From assembly GCA_020064725.1 (NCBI GenBank), contig JAGTWJ010000001.1, positions 4,278,001 to 4,342,000 on the forward strand: a stretch of DNA of 64,000 bases, written 5' to 3'. This document shows positions 24,960 to 36,876 of the stretch, piece by piece. The position numbers and the translations under genes were made by a program. The notes under the pieces are model-generated. The model had not been told where the DNA came from. It searched no databases and saw only the letters and a list, made by a program, of their open reading frames with translations. The first letter of the stretch is position 1, and the number at the start of each line of letters is the position of its first letter. This stretch comes from Drechslerella dactyloides. Taxonomy: Eukaryota; Ascomycota; Orbiliomycetes; Orbiliales; Orbiliaceae.

Positions 24960-25294
24960 TATATCTTTATATTTTATTTATTATTATTTTAAAGTTTTTA
25001 AAAATAAATAATTATTTTATTATTTTAAATTATTTTTCTTGATGGGGTTATTTCTAAAAAAATTTTTTTTTTTATTTTTAAAATAATTTTATTTAATACA
25101 TTTTATTTTATTATACTAATAGTAAAATAATATATTAGATTTTTTAGGTTTTTAGTATTATATTATATTAAAATCTATAGATTTTAGTCTATAGATTTTA
25201 TTTGGTTTTTAAAATATTTTTCTAATTTAAATCCAATTTTACTAAAATTTTTTGGTATATTTATTAAAATAATATTTATTTAAATTATAATATA
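24960..25294. other. AT-rich gene-free DNA
   Basis: Short AT-rich spacer between the MITE and the next Fot1-like element. I see nothing in it. Confidence 0.6.
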
Positions 25295-27186
25295 ACATCA
25301 ATGATAAGCGAACGGATCAGACAAGCGAGCGGATCACCTTACCACCCCATCTTAACAAAAATACTGATTTCACTACCACAATACTATAGCTTTAAGTTAA
25401 ATATATACTAAATAATTTATTTATATACTTAAGATACCTTTTGATATATTTGAATATTATGTTTAGCTTTACTATATTAACTACAGTATAATATTCTTCT
25501 AGAATCTCTTTTTAGCTGTATATTATTCTGATAGTTTTTTGGTTTTACTTATTTATACTGTTTATTTATAGTGTTTTAATCTAGTATATTATTTGCCTAG
25601 TGTATAGTAAGCATATTTTCATATTATATATACTATCTTTTTATCTACCACTATTTATTTAATATTTTATTAGCAGAGTGTAGTATTATGTTTTCTGTAT
25701 GTATAAATACTAATTGATATATTATAGTTTATATCCCTTTAGACAGCTGGTCTACAGCTGCTAGCAGTAATATAAGAGAGCTATTCTAGTACTAGATAAT
25801 CTAATTTTTAATTAGGTCTGTTTATAGGCTAGTTTTTAATAGGTTTAATAATGTTTTTATAATCTAGATAGTTACTATATTTGCAGTACCTGGACATAAA
25901 TTCACTAGAATAGCTGCTAGTAACTGTATATCCAGCTTTAATAAAACTTTATCAGGGTTATAAAATACAATACTAGTTTCAATAAAGCTATTACATATAT
26001 TTTTAAATATTATTACAATAGTAAATATCTTGTAGAACCTAGTGAGAAACTCTAGCTTAGAAATATAGTTAATATATATATATACCAAGCTCTCCACCTT
26101 ATGACTATACACCTACTTTAATAGCCTAAAGCAACTAATATTTAATAACTAAAGGATATATAATAAATACAGCAACATATAGATTATAACAATCTTATAC
26201 TCCTGGTAATATAATTTAAAAATAATAAAATAATAGCTTTTATAACTATCTAGGACTAATAGTTAGTAGTCTAAAATACAACACCACACTATAAACTTAT
26301 CAAAATACTTTAACCACTATAAAACAAGCTCATTTATTATCTAGCTATTATCAGAAAATATAATAACCCAATCTACTAATAACTTTATCACTATATACTA
26401 ACTAGCTAAGTAATATTATCTAGCAAAAACAATAAATAACAGTACTACCCAACCTTCTACACCTATCTCCTAGATAACTATTACCCACTTACAATTCCCA
26501 GGCTACACCAGCTTAACTTTATTATATATTTCAACACCTATAACAATAATAATTATAGATATTATACCTATTATAAAGCTAGTCTTATTAAAGTTGTAGA
26601 TATTATTATCTACAATACCATACTTAGTCTTTACAACCTCTATTAACTAAAACCACTTACTAATAAATACAAAATCTTCATATTTCACTTATTAATAGTT
26701 GTACTTCCTAAATAAATGTATTTATAACTCTAAACAGCATTTAACAAAGTTACCAGCCTATCTTTTACTAATACATCACATACTATTATTACTACACACC
26801 AGCAGCAGCTAATTAGCTATATCTTCCATACTACCTAGCTTAAAATAAAAAAACCACACACATAGCTTAAGTATATATTAAATAATAGCATCCTCCTCTA
26901 ATTTTATAAGATTTCACAATTTAAGAATGTTATTATATTATGAAGAGCAGCTATTATATCAGCAGACTAAGGTGATATAAAAGATATCATAATACTTAGC
27001 AACAGCTCAAATACTTAATTCTTAGTCTTTTTTCATAGCTTCAATAGCTAGAAGAACTCTAGATTTAGTCATAAAAACAGGCATTACAGTAGTTATAGAG
27101 GTATAAGGTATAGGAGGAGTGGTGGGCGCATAGGTATGGTGAGGTGATCCGCTCGCTTGTCTGATCCGTTCGCTTATCATTGACGT
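25295..27186 (-). mobile_element. Fot1-like transposon, end word GGATCA, copy 2
   Basis: A complete 1,892-bp element flanked by TA. The left end starts ACATCAATGATAAGCGAAC and the right end is its inverse, with two boxes and the word GGATCA. It is the same family as the copy at 20030-21922; the flanks inside both ends (CCCCATCTTAA, AATACTGATTTCAC) match. The minus-strand transposase is broken; the longest open piece, 25864-26112, covers the C-terminal region after the last catalytic block. Confidence 0.88.
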
Positions 27187-29340
27187 TAATTTTTTTTATT
27201 ATAAATTTTTTTAAAACTAGTATAGTATATTATTTAATTTAATAATTATAATTTATATTTTATAATAAATTTTTTTTTTTTTTAGGAGTTTTTATTTAAT
27301 AATTTCTATTTTTAAATTAAGTTTAAGGTTTTTTCTAATTTTATAAAATAAAATATTATTATTATATTTAATAAAAAATATATATTAATTAAATTATTAG
27401 AAATAAGATTATATTAATTTTATTTATTTAAATTAATTAAGTTTTCTAAAAGTTTTTTTAATTTTATTTTTATATTTATATTTTTATTTAAAAAAATTTA
27501 TAAATTCTTAGAAAATATTAAAAATTTTATTAATTTTAAAAATTTATGTTTCATGGTTTTTTTTTAGGGTTTTTTTATATATTTATTTATAAACTAAATA
27601 AATATTAAAAATATTCTTTTTAAGATATATTCTTATAAAGTAGATCTTATATTATTCAGTAATAAATTATTTAAAATAGAAAAAAAAATAATTATTAAGT
27701 TAATTAAAAAATTAATCAAGTTTTTTAGATTATTTTTTATATTTAATTAAATTTTTTATTTTTAATATCTTATTAAGTATTATTATAAAAATAACTATAA
27801 TTCTATTTTTTTGGGTTTTTAATTTATTAATTAATATAAATTAAGATTGAGTGAGTAGTATAGGGTTTTAAATAATAATATTATTTATCTAAATATTAAC
27901 TAAGGTTTTAATATATTTTACTATTTTTTCAAAATTTCCTAACATAATTATTTTGATGTTATTAACTATTATTAAGATTATTTATATATATTATTAATAT
28001 TTTATAAATATTTCTTACTATACTATTTTAAGGCTTTATTCTAATTTTTACTTAATATTATATTCTAATATAATATTATTTATTTTTTCTAAGATTTATA
28101 TTCCTATATCTATTATAAATCTATTTTTATATTCTTATAAATTATCTATATATTTATTAGTTAATTTAAAAAAATTAGGATCTATTATATTATTACCTTT
28201 TTATATATATAATATTATTTAAATTATTACTATAATTATTCTTTATTTATATATTCCTAAAATATAAAAGTTATTAATAGATCTTCAGTATTCTTTGTTT
28301 TTATTATTTAATATTGATTTAAAATTATTATTATTTATAAATTATCTTTATAATTCTATATTCTAGAATTCTATATTATCTTTATATATTATAAAGAATT
28401 TATAAATTATATTAAAAATTATCATATATTTATTGTTTTTTTTTGTTTATTAAAAATAATTAATTAAAATATTATATTTTAACTTAAGATTAGATTAAAT
28501 ATACTTTATTTTAAAATCTCTAATTTTTAATTACTACTATAAAAGTTCTTAATAAAAAAAAATATATATATATTTTAAATATAATAATAATTGTTAGAAT
28601 AGAATATATAATAATAATAATAAAATAGATTATTTATTAAAATATTATAATTTAAATATTAATTAATAAAATCTAAAAGAAAATTATTAATTAATTAATA
28701 AAACAGATTAATTAAATATATAATATTTAATATATAAAATAATAAAAATATATTAATATATTATTAAATAATTTATAGTTTATAACTCTACTAAAAATTA
28801 ATCTATAATCTATAATCTATAGCTTCATTATATATTCTTAATTTATTATAATAACTTCTATTTTAAAAAAAAGATAATATAAATTATTTTTCTATATAAT
28901 AATATATTTTATATAGTTCTAGTATTTATATAAAGTATATCTATATAGATATATATCTAATATAGGAGTTTTAATTTACAAAATATATAGATATATTTTT
29001 ATTTTATATACTAGGTAGACTGGGTGTTAGTATGGGAGTTTAGTCTGTACAAAATATTTGGATGCTGTGCTGTTATCCCATAACAGCTTTAATCTATAAT
29101 CACCATAAAATTAATCTTAAGATTTTATTAATTTATAAATTATATAATAAAATACTAGAAATTATTAAATAATTGTTTATAAATCATATAATTATATAGT
29201 TATATAATTATTTAGAATAGTTTATGATTTATTAATAGTTAAGTACTTTATAGTTTGTATATTATTGTATAGTAAACTGCTTGCTAATTATAACTTGGAT
29301 TGCTATTTAATCTAATAAGTTTTAATGCTAGATAATGTAA
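27187..29340. other. AT-rich gene-free DNA up to the isochore border
   Basis: No gene seen. Near its right end two imperfect direct copies of a GGAGTTT...ACAAAATAT unit occur (about 28975 and 29034), followed by the 19-bp hairpin GCTGTTATCCCATAACAGC at 29069-29087. From about 29340 the base composition changes within roughly 100 bp to that of normal genes. Confidence 0.6.
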
Positions 29341-29807
29341 ATTAATTATTTTTTTAGAAATTACTCTACTTTTCCCTTTGAAAGCCCTAGACTGAGCTCG
29401 AGAGGTAGCCCCTCCTGACACAGCAGGCCCGTTGTTCCCAATCAGTATACCCAATTCTGACCAGCGATCCCACATATATTATTATCATACTATAGTATCT
29501 GAAGTGCCATAGTAAATGCGACTTGAGGATTGACAATAGAGCAGAATAACAGGTTGTTAAAAATATAACCGCTGAGCAATTTCATGACACTATAATAATT
29601 TACAACCATTGCGACAAGAGAATCAACAGGCAAAGCATACCGAGAAGGCAACAAAGAAAAAAACACGAGCGCGACGACCACCAGATCAAGGAACAGTTCG
29701 GCCGTGCGAAATCATGTCAGACCTATCCGTAGTCGACGGATGTAGCAAACCCGTAACACCGCAACAGCAACAAACCTTGGGAACCCGCGATAGCATGCCG
29801 CACATAA
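29341..29807. other. Transition zone downstream of CDC50
   Basis: First GC-normal sequence after the AT-rich block. No reading frame here matches anything I know; the short frames are unsupported. It is the 3' flank of the minus-strand CDC50 gene. Confidence 0.5.
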
Positions 29808-31413
29808 TTAGCTAGTTCCAGGGAGTTCCCGCCCAGTTGCAGATGCAGTGGCTGGTCCGTTCTCCCAGCTTAGATATGTGTGATCCCCAAGTTTCCTATG
29901 TCGATTTTAGTCACAAGTTCAACTGAACGGAGGGCGTTACTGACCTTGGTTTAAAGAGATGGCGGGCGGTGAATATAACGCCTAGTAACACACAGAGACC
30001 TCCAACTACGACATATGCGATACCTAAGAATGGATTTTTACCCCCCATCACGGTCCTAGTGGAAAGGACAATAGATTTTGTACCGCCATACTCAGTAACC
30101 GGGAAATCTGGTGATAAATGGTTTAGAAAATGTCCGGTATACCAAGGAATGCTTTGCGTGCCGGGATCTCATAAACCTACATAGATTGATGTCTAGTGTG
30201 TACACTCCGCTCGGCATGACAGCCGTATCGTTGCGTCGGGCAAGCTTGCTGAATGTCGGAAGACCGGCTGTGCGCATCCATACTTGTAGCTCTTCCCATT
30301 CCCTAAGATTCGGCACGTTGGTTTGTGTGTAACCCCTAGGGTATCTGTTGATCCAGTTAGGCGGAGGTATGATCTCGGTGAAATTGTATTCAGTTGGTCC
30401 GTAGCGATCCCGGTCACTGCTCCACGCGATGCCCTTGTTAGTCATTTCGTAAGTCTCCTTCTGAGCGGAAGTCCCCCCCCGTTTTTGAACTAGCACTGGC
30501 ATGTCAAATGTGTCATTGAAAAGAGAGTTTGCCATGAGACCACAAGGATATATGATCTTTCCGCTCTCAGCATCAACTGCTAACGGGGCGCAGGAGTCAC
30601 TTGTGTCCAGCGATGATCTCGCGACTCTTTTGCCACGTAATTGATCTTCGTTCACAGATTTGACATAACGGCGATGATTTTGGTAGAAATTCGTCAAGCG
30701 GTAGTATAATAGGACCGGCGGATTCATGTCAGCTTCAAGCTGGAATTTAAGGGTGCAGGTGCTGGTCGTGACATCCCGCCCGTTGATGTTGGTTGTATTG
30801 GTCGAAAATTTCCACTGAGCATCCTGCTTCGTCTCAACCGTCGGCTTATAGAAATTCTTTTGGACTTTGTCGCTTGGAATGGGCCTGAAATCACTGGAGG
30901 AACTTTGGTCTGGATTTGCACAATTGGTATAGTCGATGACGAGTTCTTGGACCTGTAACATATAAAAATATATCAACAGTGCCATCCCCTGATAACTGGC
31001 GTGGTGTTACTTTGCATTGGTACCTGTTCCGATGCCCAGAGTAAAAGACCTCCGATGGGCGCAAAAATAACGCCTACCGCGAAGAAAAGAGGCAGAACCG
31101 TCTTAGGGGTCAGAATCGGCCTTTATCACCGTTGAGCCCAGCGGCAGAGTAAGCGATGCGATCAAGGTCTTTGAGACTAGAAGAGGCACAGTATGACTTT
31201 CTGTCATCTTCTGGTCTGAGGGTCTAAGTACTGCTTACTGCCATGCTTTCAGACGTTGCTGCTTGAAGGCCGTATCTGTGGTTCATACCATCAGCTCTAA
31301 ATTCCCGAGTCAAGGTTGTGTAGTGGGGTAGACGGACTCCCGGGCCTTCTACTCTTCTCCTTCTTTTTGTCCCTATGGGCGTCATGGCCGTTGTCCTCGG
31401 ATGTTCTGCTCAT
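29808..31413 (-). CDS. CDC50: Cdc50/Lem3-family subunit of P4-ATPase lipid flippases
   Basis: Non-catalytic beta subunit that pairs with P4-ATPases (Drs2/Dnf type) to flip phospholipids in Golgi, endosome and plasma membranes. Six exons: 31413-31338, 31275-31239, 31120-31024, 30952-30181, 30107-29945 and 29895-29808, giving 410 residues. The protein has the family layout: a charged N-terminus, NTAFKQQRLKAWQP, a first membrane segment (LPLFFAVGVIFAPIGGLLLW), a large lumenal domain with LYYRLTNFYQNHRRYVKS and N-glycosylation sequons, FPVTEYGGTKS, a second membrane segment, and a cytosolic tail with LGDHTYLSW. The donor of intron 1 (GTCCGT) and the acceptor of intron 2 (AAG) are unusual, so those two joints are less certain. 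It is the first gene after the AT-rich block and diverges from COG6. Confidence 0.95.
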
Positions 31414-32082
31414 TTTGTAATAATTTCGGTGCTCGGGAATGGTGCGATGTAAGGCCGAAAAAGCGTAAGGTAGATTGGGTGATGGTAGGGTCGACGGAGT
31501 GTGCGATCCGGAAACTCAGGTCAGCAACAAACTAGCTACCGGCACCTGGCTGCACAAGAGCCTGCCTTGTGAGTCTTGTACGCAACTGGCCGGAATTATC
31601 GCGATAGGTGGGTTATTAGAAAGACGGGACTCAAGTGGGGGGCACTGCAGGGCTCGAGAGTGAAGATGTACTTTGAAGGTCGTCAGATTCCGCGACCCAA
31701 CCCCCGAATGGTTGCGCGTAACACCACATCACCATCAGCTTGAGCCTTGGCGGCCGGGTACCTTCGGACCACACCTCGCGAAAAGCAATCGCCTGCACGC
31801 TGCCCTGGGTTTTCTCGAATAAGGCAAGATGTTATGCAAAGTTCGAAGTACTAGGTGCGGTGCTTACATTGGGTTTAAGTAAATGGCTAAGTCCTTACTT
31901 ACTTAAGTACTTTTTTAGTACTTGAACCTCGAAATTCCGAGTGAACAACTCTCTTCTAATGTTCGAAACAGGAAATTTGTTAGAACCAGCCAAATTTAAA
32001 ACTGCTATCGATACTGAGGTCCCAACCAAGTTCAACGATTGTCAATTCGGGACTGCCTCCATCAAGGTCAAAATAGTGTAAC
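31414..32082. promoter_or_regulatory. Shared upstream region of CDC50 and COG6
   Basis: 669 bp between two divergent genes; it must hold both promoters. I see no clear TATA box. Near its right side (31887-31924) lies a TACTT/AGTACTT-rich stretch, one of several such micro-repeats in the gene-rich half. Confidence 0.5.
31887..31924. repeat. AGTACTTA-type micro-repeat
   Basis: Contains TTACTTACTTAAGTACTT followed by TTTTAGTACTTG. ACTTAAGT is a palindrome. Similar clusters occur at 49701-49835, 51334-51475 and near 60570-60597, always between genes. Confidence 0.55.
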
Positions 32083-34628
32083 ATGACAAACCCGGATATC
32101 CTACTCCCACTCGAAGATCGAAATGAACAGTACACGACGGAGGAAACGCAGCTGCAAGAGAACACTGGATTGAAATCAAATCATCTCCCTGTAAAAGCCG
32201 CACAGGTCCTATCAACCTCAGTGACAGATCCCGACATCAAAGAAGGACTTTCCGCGTTCACTTCGATTGTTGATAACAACAATGCTGACAACCGGCGTCA
32301 ACTACGTGCACAAATGCTGCAGGAGCTTGCGACCAGCAGCTCTCAGGTCATTCAAGATTTTGGGCTCATTGCAACGGTATTCGTGCCTTTTTAAAACCCC
32401 AGGATATATATAGATTCTATGGATCTCAGATCATGCATTGACCAATGAATTTAACATAAGTGCCATCACCTTAGCAAGTTAGGTGCATAGGAAATACTCT
32501 TGAGCTCCTGCATGGAACATTTACCGACATAACCACTCGTTCTGATGGTGGGGATGGGGATATTCGATCAACGCTTCAAGAAAGGGATGCTCTGCTGTCC
32601 GAGAGACTAAGAATGCGTCGTAAGGAGGCACTTCTTCACGCCTTTCTGGAGAAATTTACGCTGCCCGTTGCGGATCTGGCCAACTTAACGTCTACAATGC
32701 AAGAACTCGAGGATGACTTTTTTGATACGCTGATCAGAGTAAAAGTTATTTACTCTGATTGCCAGGTATTGCTGGGTTCTGAAAGCACTCGCGCGGGGTA
32801 AGATACTCCTACCGCCACCCGGACGTTCCTAGCGACTACGCCTTCCAGAATTCGCTATTTTTCTTCTAATGATCCCTAGCGTCGAAATAATGGACCAGAT
32901 GACGAAGAATCTTAATTCGGCATACCAAAAAGTCTACCTTTGGCTCCAGAAGGAATTAAAATATGTCTCGTTCGAGAGCCCAGTTGGGAACCGTCGAGTG
33001 CGAAAGGCTCTGGATGTTCTCACAAGTCGCCCAGGGCTATTCCAGTAAGCTTATAAATACGGCAGTTGGCATCATAATAGAATAAGAATCCTTTGGCCTG
33101 ACGCGTTTCTTCAGGAGCTGCATAGATACACTAGCCGAATCTCGACAACGTGCTCTTACGGATGCCTTCAACGTTGCACTTACGGGTGGAGATACAGCCG
33201 ATACTAAGCCCATCGACATGATGGCGCATGACCCGATCCGTTACATTGGAGATATGCTTGCATGGCTACACTCTACCCTAGTCAGCGAGCTTGAGGCTCT
33301 ACAAGCTATTTTCGAACTCCCTCCACCAAGCACAGCGAAAAGCGGCTCCCATGTGACTGAACTGGAAACAGATATTGGTGACACACTCTCTGTTCGAGAT
33401 TATATGCGCCCGCTGGTGGACAAATCACTCGAGACTGTTCTCTCAATTCTAAGAGCAAGTATACTGTCGAGTGAAGACGGCGCATGCTATAACCCACGCG
33501 AAAGAGACTAACATTTTCATATGGAAAACCAGTTCAGAACAGAACAGGTCATTTCTAGCCACGAAGAGCCAACATTGCTCTACGGCCTACTGAATATTTT
33601 AACCTTCTACCGCGAAACGTTCAAAAAGGTAATGGGACCGGAAACGTCGCTGATAGCTGCCTTGGACAGGTATTTGCTTCGACTCATAATTCCTTTCTCC
33701 GTGCCAGTATGCTCATATATCAACTTTCTTTAGTCTTGTGTCTGCAGCAACCCGCCAGCTCCAAAGTTGTTTGAGGGATCTCGTGAGAGCTGTCCAGCAT
33801 GCTGTCCCGATCACAACTATGGACTTGTCGCCACCAGCTTTTCTGATCGAGGCACTGTCGAGATTCAAAGATCTGGACAAGAAATTCGAGGCTTCTCTAA
33901 TATCAGAATCCTCTAAACCGTTAGCTTTCGACATGATTTATTCAGAGGCTTTACAGCCTTATATCCAAGGTTGCCAAACACTTTCGACCGATTTACCACC
34001 TCCAAAATCCCACATTTTCATGGTTAATTGCCTGGAAGTCTCAAAGGTCTACTCTTTGCGATCCCCAGCCTCATTTGAATGATTTTTACTTTTGCGTCTG
34101 AAAGACAAATAAACTGAAGGGATTATCACAGAACACTCTTCGTTTATCGCCTTATGGAGCCAAGCATTATCTTTATCTCCTTGAAGATATTGTTGACGGC
34201 CATGTCGCTTCCATCATTGCCTATCTTCACGACCACTTTCTGGAACTATCTGGGCTGCATAGGCTTTTGAAGCAGGAGCACGAAGAAGACGCCGAGGTTG
34301 AAAAAGTAACCGTCCCCTCTTGCCTAGTCAGCTTTCTGACCATAGATTTTAGGTACTTCTCGACACTGCGACAATTACTCATGAAACTATCACGGAATGC
34401 GCTCAACAGCTGGATGAGTTCCTCCCGACTGCTATTATGGATGCAGAAGCCCAACTTATGAATCTGTCGCGCCCATCTCTAAAAAAGACTATCATTCGAC
34501 ATGCCTTGGATGAATTTGTAACGGATTTCGCTAGAATCGAATCACTGATCTCGGAATTGCCACCAACAGTTTTTTCAAGAGATTTCTTTCCAAGAACGAC
34601 ACAGGAAATACAGATTCTGTTAGGTTAG
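32083..34628 (+). CDS. COG6: Conserved oligomeric Golgi complex subunit 6
   Basis: Subunit of the COG tether that recycles Golgi enzymes by capturing intra-Golgi vesicles. Eight exons: 32083-32376, 32475-32797, 32880-33044, 33115-33458, 33543-33669, 33734-34046, 34105-34305 and 34353-34628, giving 680 residues, the usual size. Family stretches are recognisable in order: LSTSVTDPDIKEGLSAF and NRRQLRAQM at the N-terminus, LHAFLEKFTL, DCQVLLGSESTRAG, LTSRPGLFQSC, AHDPIRYIGDMLAWLHS, QVISS and a C-terminal LDEFLPTAI region. The exon 4/5 joint is the least certain because several CAG acceptors lie close together near 33530-33542. No signal peptide or membrane segment, as expected for a peripheral Golgi protein. 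Confidence 0.93.
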
Positions 34629-35439
34629 AGTTGTGATGCTTCTTTCTCGAACTCCGAATTCCCCCCCGAGAGGATAGAAGTGTAAGAAGGTCTATACGAT
34701 GGACGAAACTTGTAATGAGCTCTTCTTTCCTCTGGTATGCTTTTCAGCGAACGTGCATGAGTGACGTAACATGGCTTAGACAGAGTCCTAAACAGAACGC
34801 GCCAAGGGTCGCTGGCATATGCAGAGTACGAAATTTGACGTGCCACGCCAGATACTCTGTTGGGGAGTGTTCAACCCATTCTTGAAGCCTGTATGTGACG
34901 TTGGGAAAGCACATTCGAGTCTACCCTGTAGAAATTCGCGCGATCGAGAGTTAACACACAGTACACAGCGCGCGAGTTATGCATACGCAGGCCTGGGGCA
35001 TGTGCAGGTGCCTGCAGCTGGCTTATAGTTGGAAGCTGAGGAACTTTCAAAGAAAATTCGCCGTTCCTCAGGCAGCAACACGTTTGCCGCATTATAAGAA
35101 CATGGCTGGTTGCTGTATGCGTTGGTACCAGTAGGTGGGTACATACTACATGTCCTCAATAAACTTTGCTGTATGCGGTACCTCTCTGGGGCAAAAATTC
35201 TATCATTTGCCGTAGCACGTTCCATTATTCACCGACAAATAGTTGCTACTGCTCCGACCTTGATCCTAGCGATCGCGTAGACCATTCCAAACTAGGACAC
35301 CCTGGACACCTGCTAGCACTCTTATCTGCTTCTTACATCATATATCAATCGCAGAGTCCGTCTGCTCGAAAACTCGCTTTCATCTTTCCAGCAACCAAAC
35401 TATCGAAGAAACGACTGGCATCTGGATACTGCAATACAA
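34629..35439. other. Intergenic region COG6-GBE1
   Basis: 811 bp. Short open frames on both strands overlap each other and show no conserved motif, so I treat the region as the COG6 terminator plus the GBE1 promoter. Nothing else is seen. Confidence 0.5.
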
Positions 35440-36845
35440 ATGGCAGCCTCGGTTGAAAACGTTACGGAAACCACGCGGGTCGCCGATGGGACCGGCGTCG
35501 TGGAATTAGATCCCTGGCTATCACCATACAAAGCGCAGCTTCGCGAGAGGTTCTCCAAGACCCAAAACTGGATTCGCGATCTCAACAACACTGAAGGCGG
35601 CCTTGAGAAATTTTCGAGGGTAGTCAATTACAACCCTTCCCCTCCTTAGCTGTGGCAATCAACGTGTGCTCACTAGTTCCAATCATCCGCCTAGGGGTAC
35701 GAGCGCTTCGGCCTCAATTTGTTGAAAAATGGAGATATCGTTTACCGCGAATGGGCCCCCAACGCTGAATATGCCAGCCTGATTGTTGGCGGGGAGAATA
35801 ATCAATGGGACTTGGGTGATTATCCCATGAAGAAAGATCACTTTGGTGTCTGGGAGGTGAATATTCCATCCAGAGATGGAATACCCAGCATTTCCCACAA
35901 CTCGAAGGTTAAGGTGCGTGGGCCTCAATTAACAAATCACTCTGGTATCAAACGGTCGGGTGGCTTATTGAACTCCGTGCGTTAGATTGTAATGAGACTA
36001 CCCAACGGTGAATGGATCCATCGGCTTCCAGCTTGGATCAAAAGGGTCACTCAAGACCTTTCTGTCAGTCCCGTATACGATGCCCGCTTTTGGAACCCTC
36101 CCTCAAAGTACATCTTTCGCCACCAAAGACCAAAGAAACCCACTTCCGCTCGCGTGTACGAGGCCCATATAGGTATCAGCTCGCCCGACGCCAGGGTCGG
36201 TACTTACAAGGAGTTCACGGCGAACGTATTGCCAAGGATTCAGAAACTCGGCTACAATGTCCTACAGCTGATGGCCGTTATGGAACACGCATACTATGCA
36301 TCGTTTGGATACCAGATAACCTCTTTTTTTGCAGTCTCTAGCCGGTATGGAGAGCCTGAAGATCTCAAAGAACTCATCGACACTGCACATGGCATGGGAA
36401 TCAGTGTTCTTCTTGACGTGGTACATTCACACGCTTGCAACAACGTGCTGGATGGCCTCAACATGTTTGATGGGACCGATCACTTGTACTTTCATGGAGG
36501 GCCCCGAGGAAAACATGAGCTTTGGGATTCCAGGCTCTTCAACTACGGGCACCATGAGGTATTGCGGTTCTTGCTATCCAATCTTCGGTTTTACATGGAA
36601 GAGTATCAATTCGACGGCTTCAGATTCGATGGGGTGACAAGCATTCTTTACACGCATCATGGCATTGGGACGTGAGTTTTAAACGCGGCCTTATTCATTA
36701 CTTTGACGCCGAACTAATGCCGGATATCAGAGGGTTCTCGGGTGGGTATCACGAGTACTTTGGGCCCTCTGTAGACGAGGAGGGAATTGTGTACTTGATG
36801 CTGGTGCGTACGAACACTTAGTGCCCGCTTATCATATGAAGATAC

Positions 36846-36876
<31 letters not shown>

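Noticed and set aside
28590..29087. Solo LTR starting TGTTAGAATAG and ending CATAACA
   Set aside because: The ends are complementary for only five bases and I could find no matching target duplication.
1..29340. AT-rich block as mitochondrial DNA or an assembly artefact
   Set aside because: No mitochondrial genes; nested nuclear-type transposons with TA duplications and a continuous junction into nuclear genes.
34640..35430. Extra gene between COG6 and GBE1
   Set aside because: Short overlapping frames on both strands without motifs or convincing splice joins.
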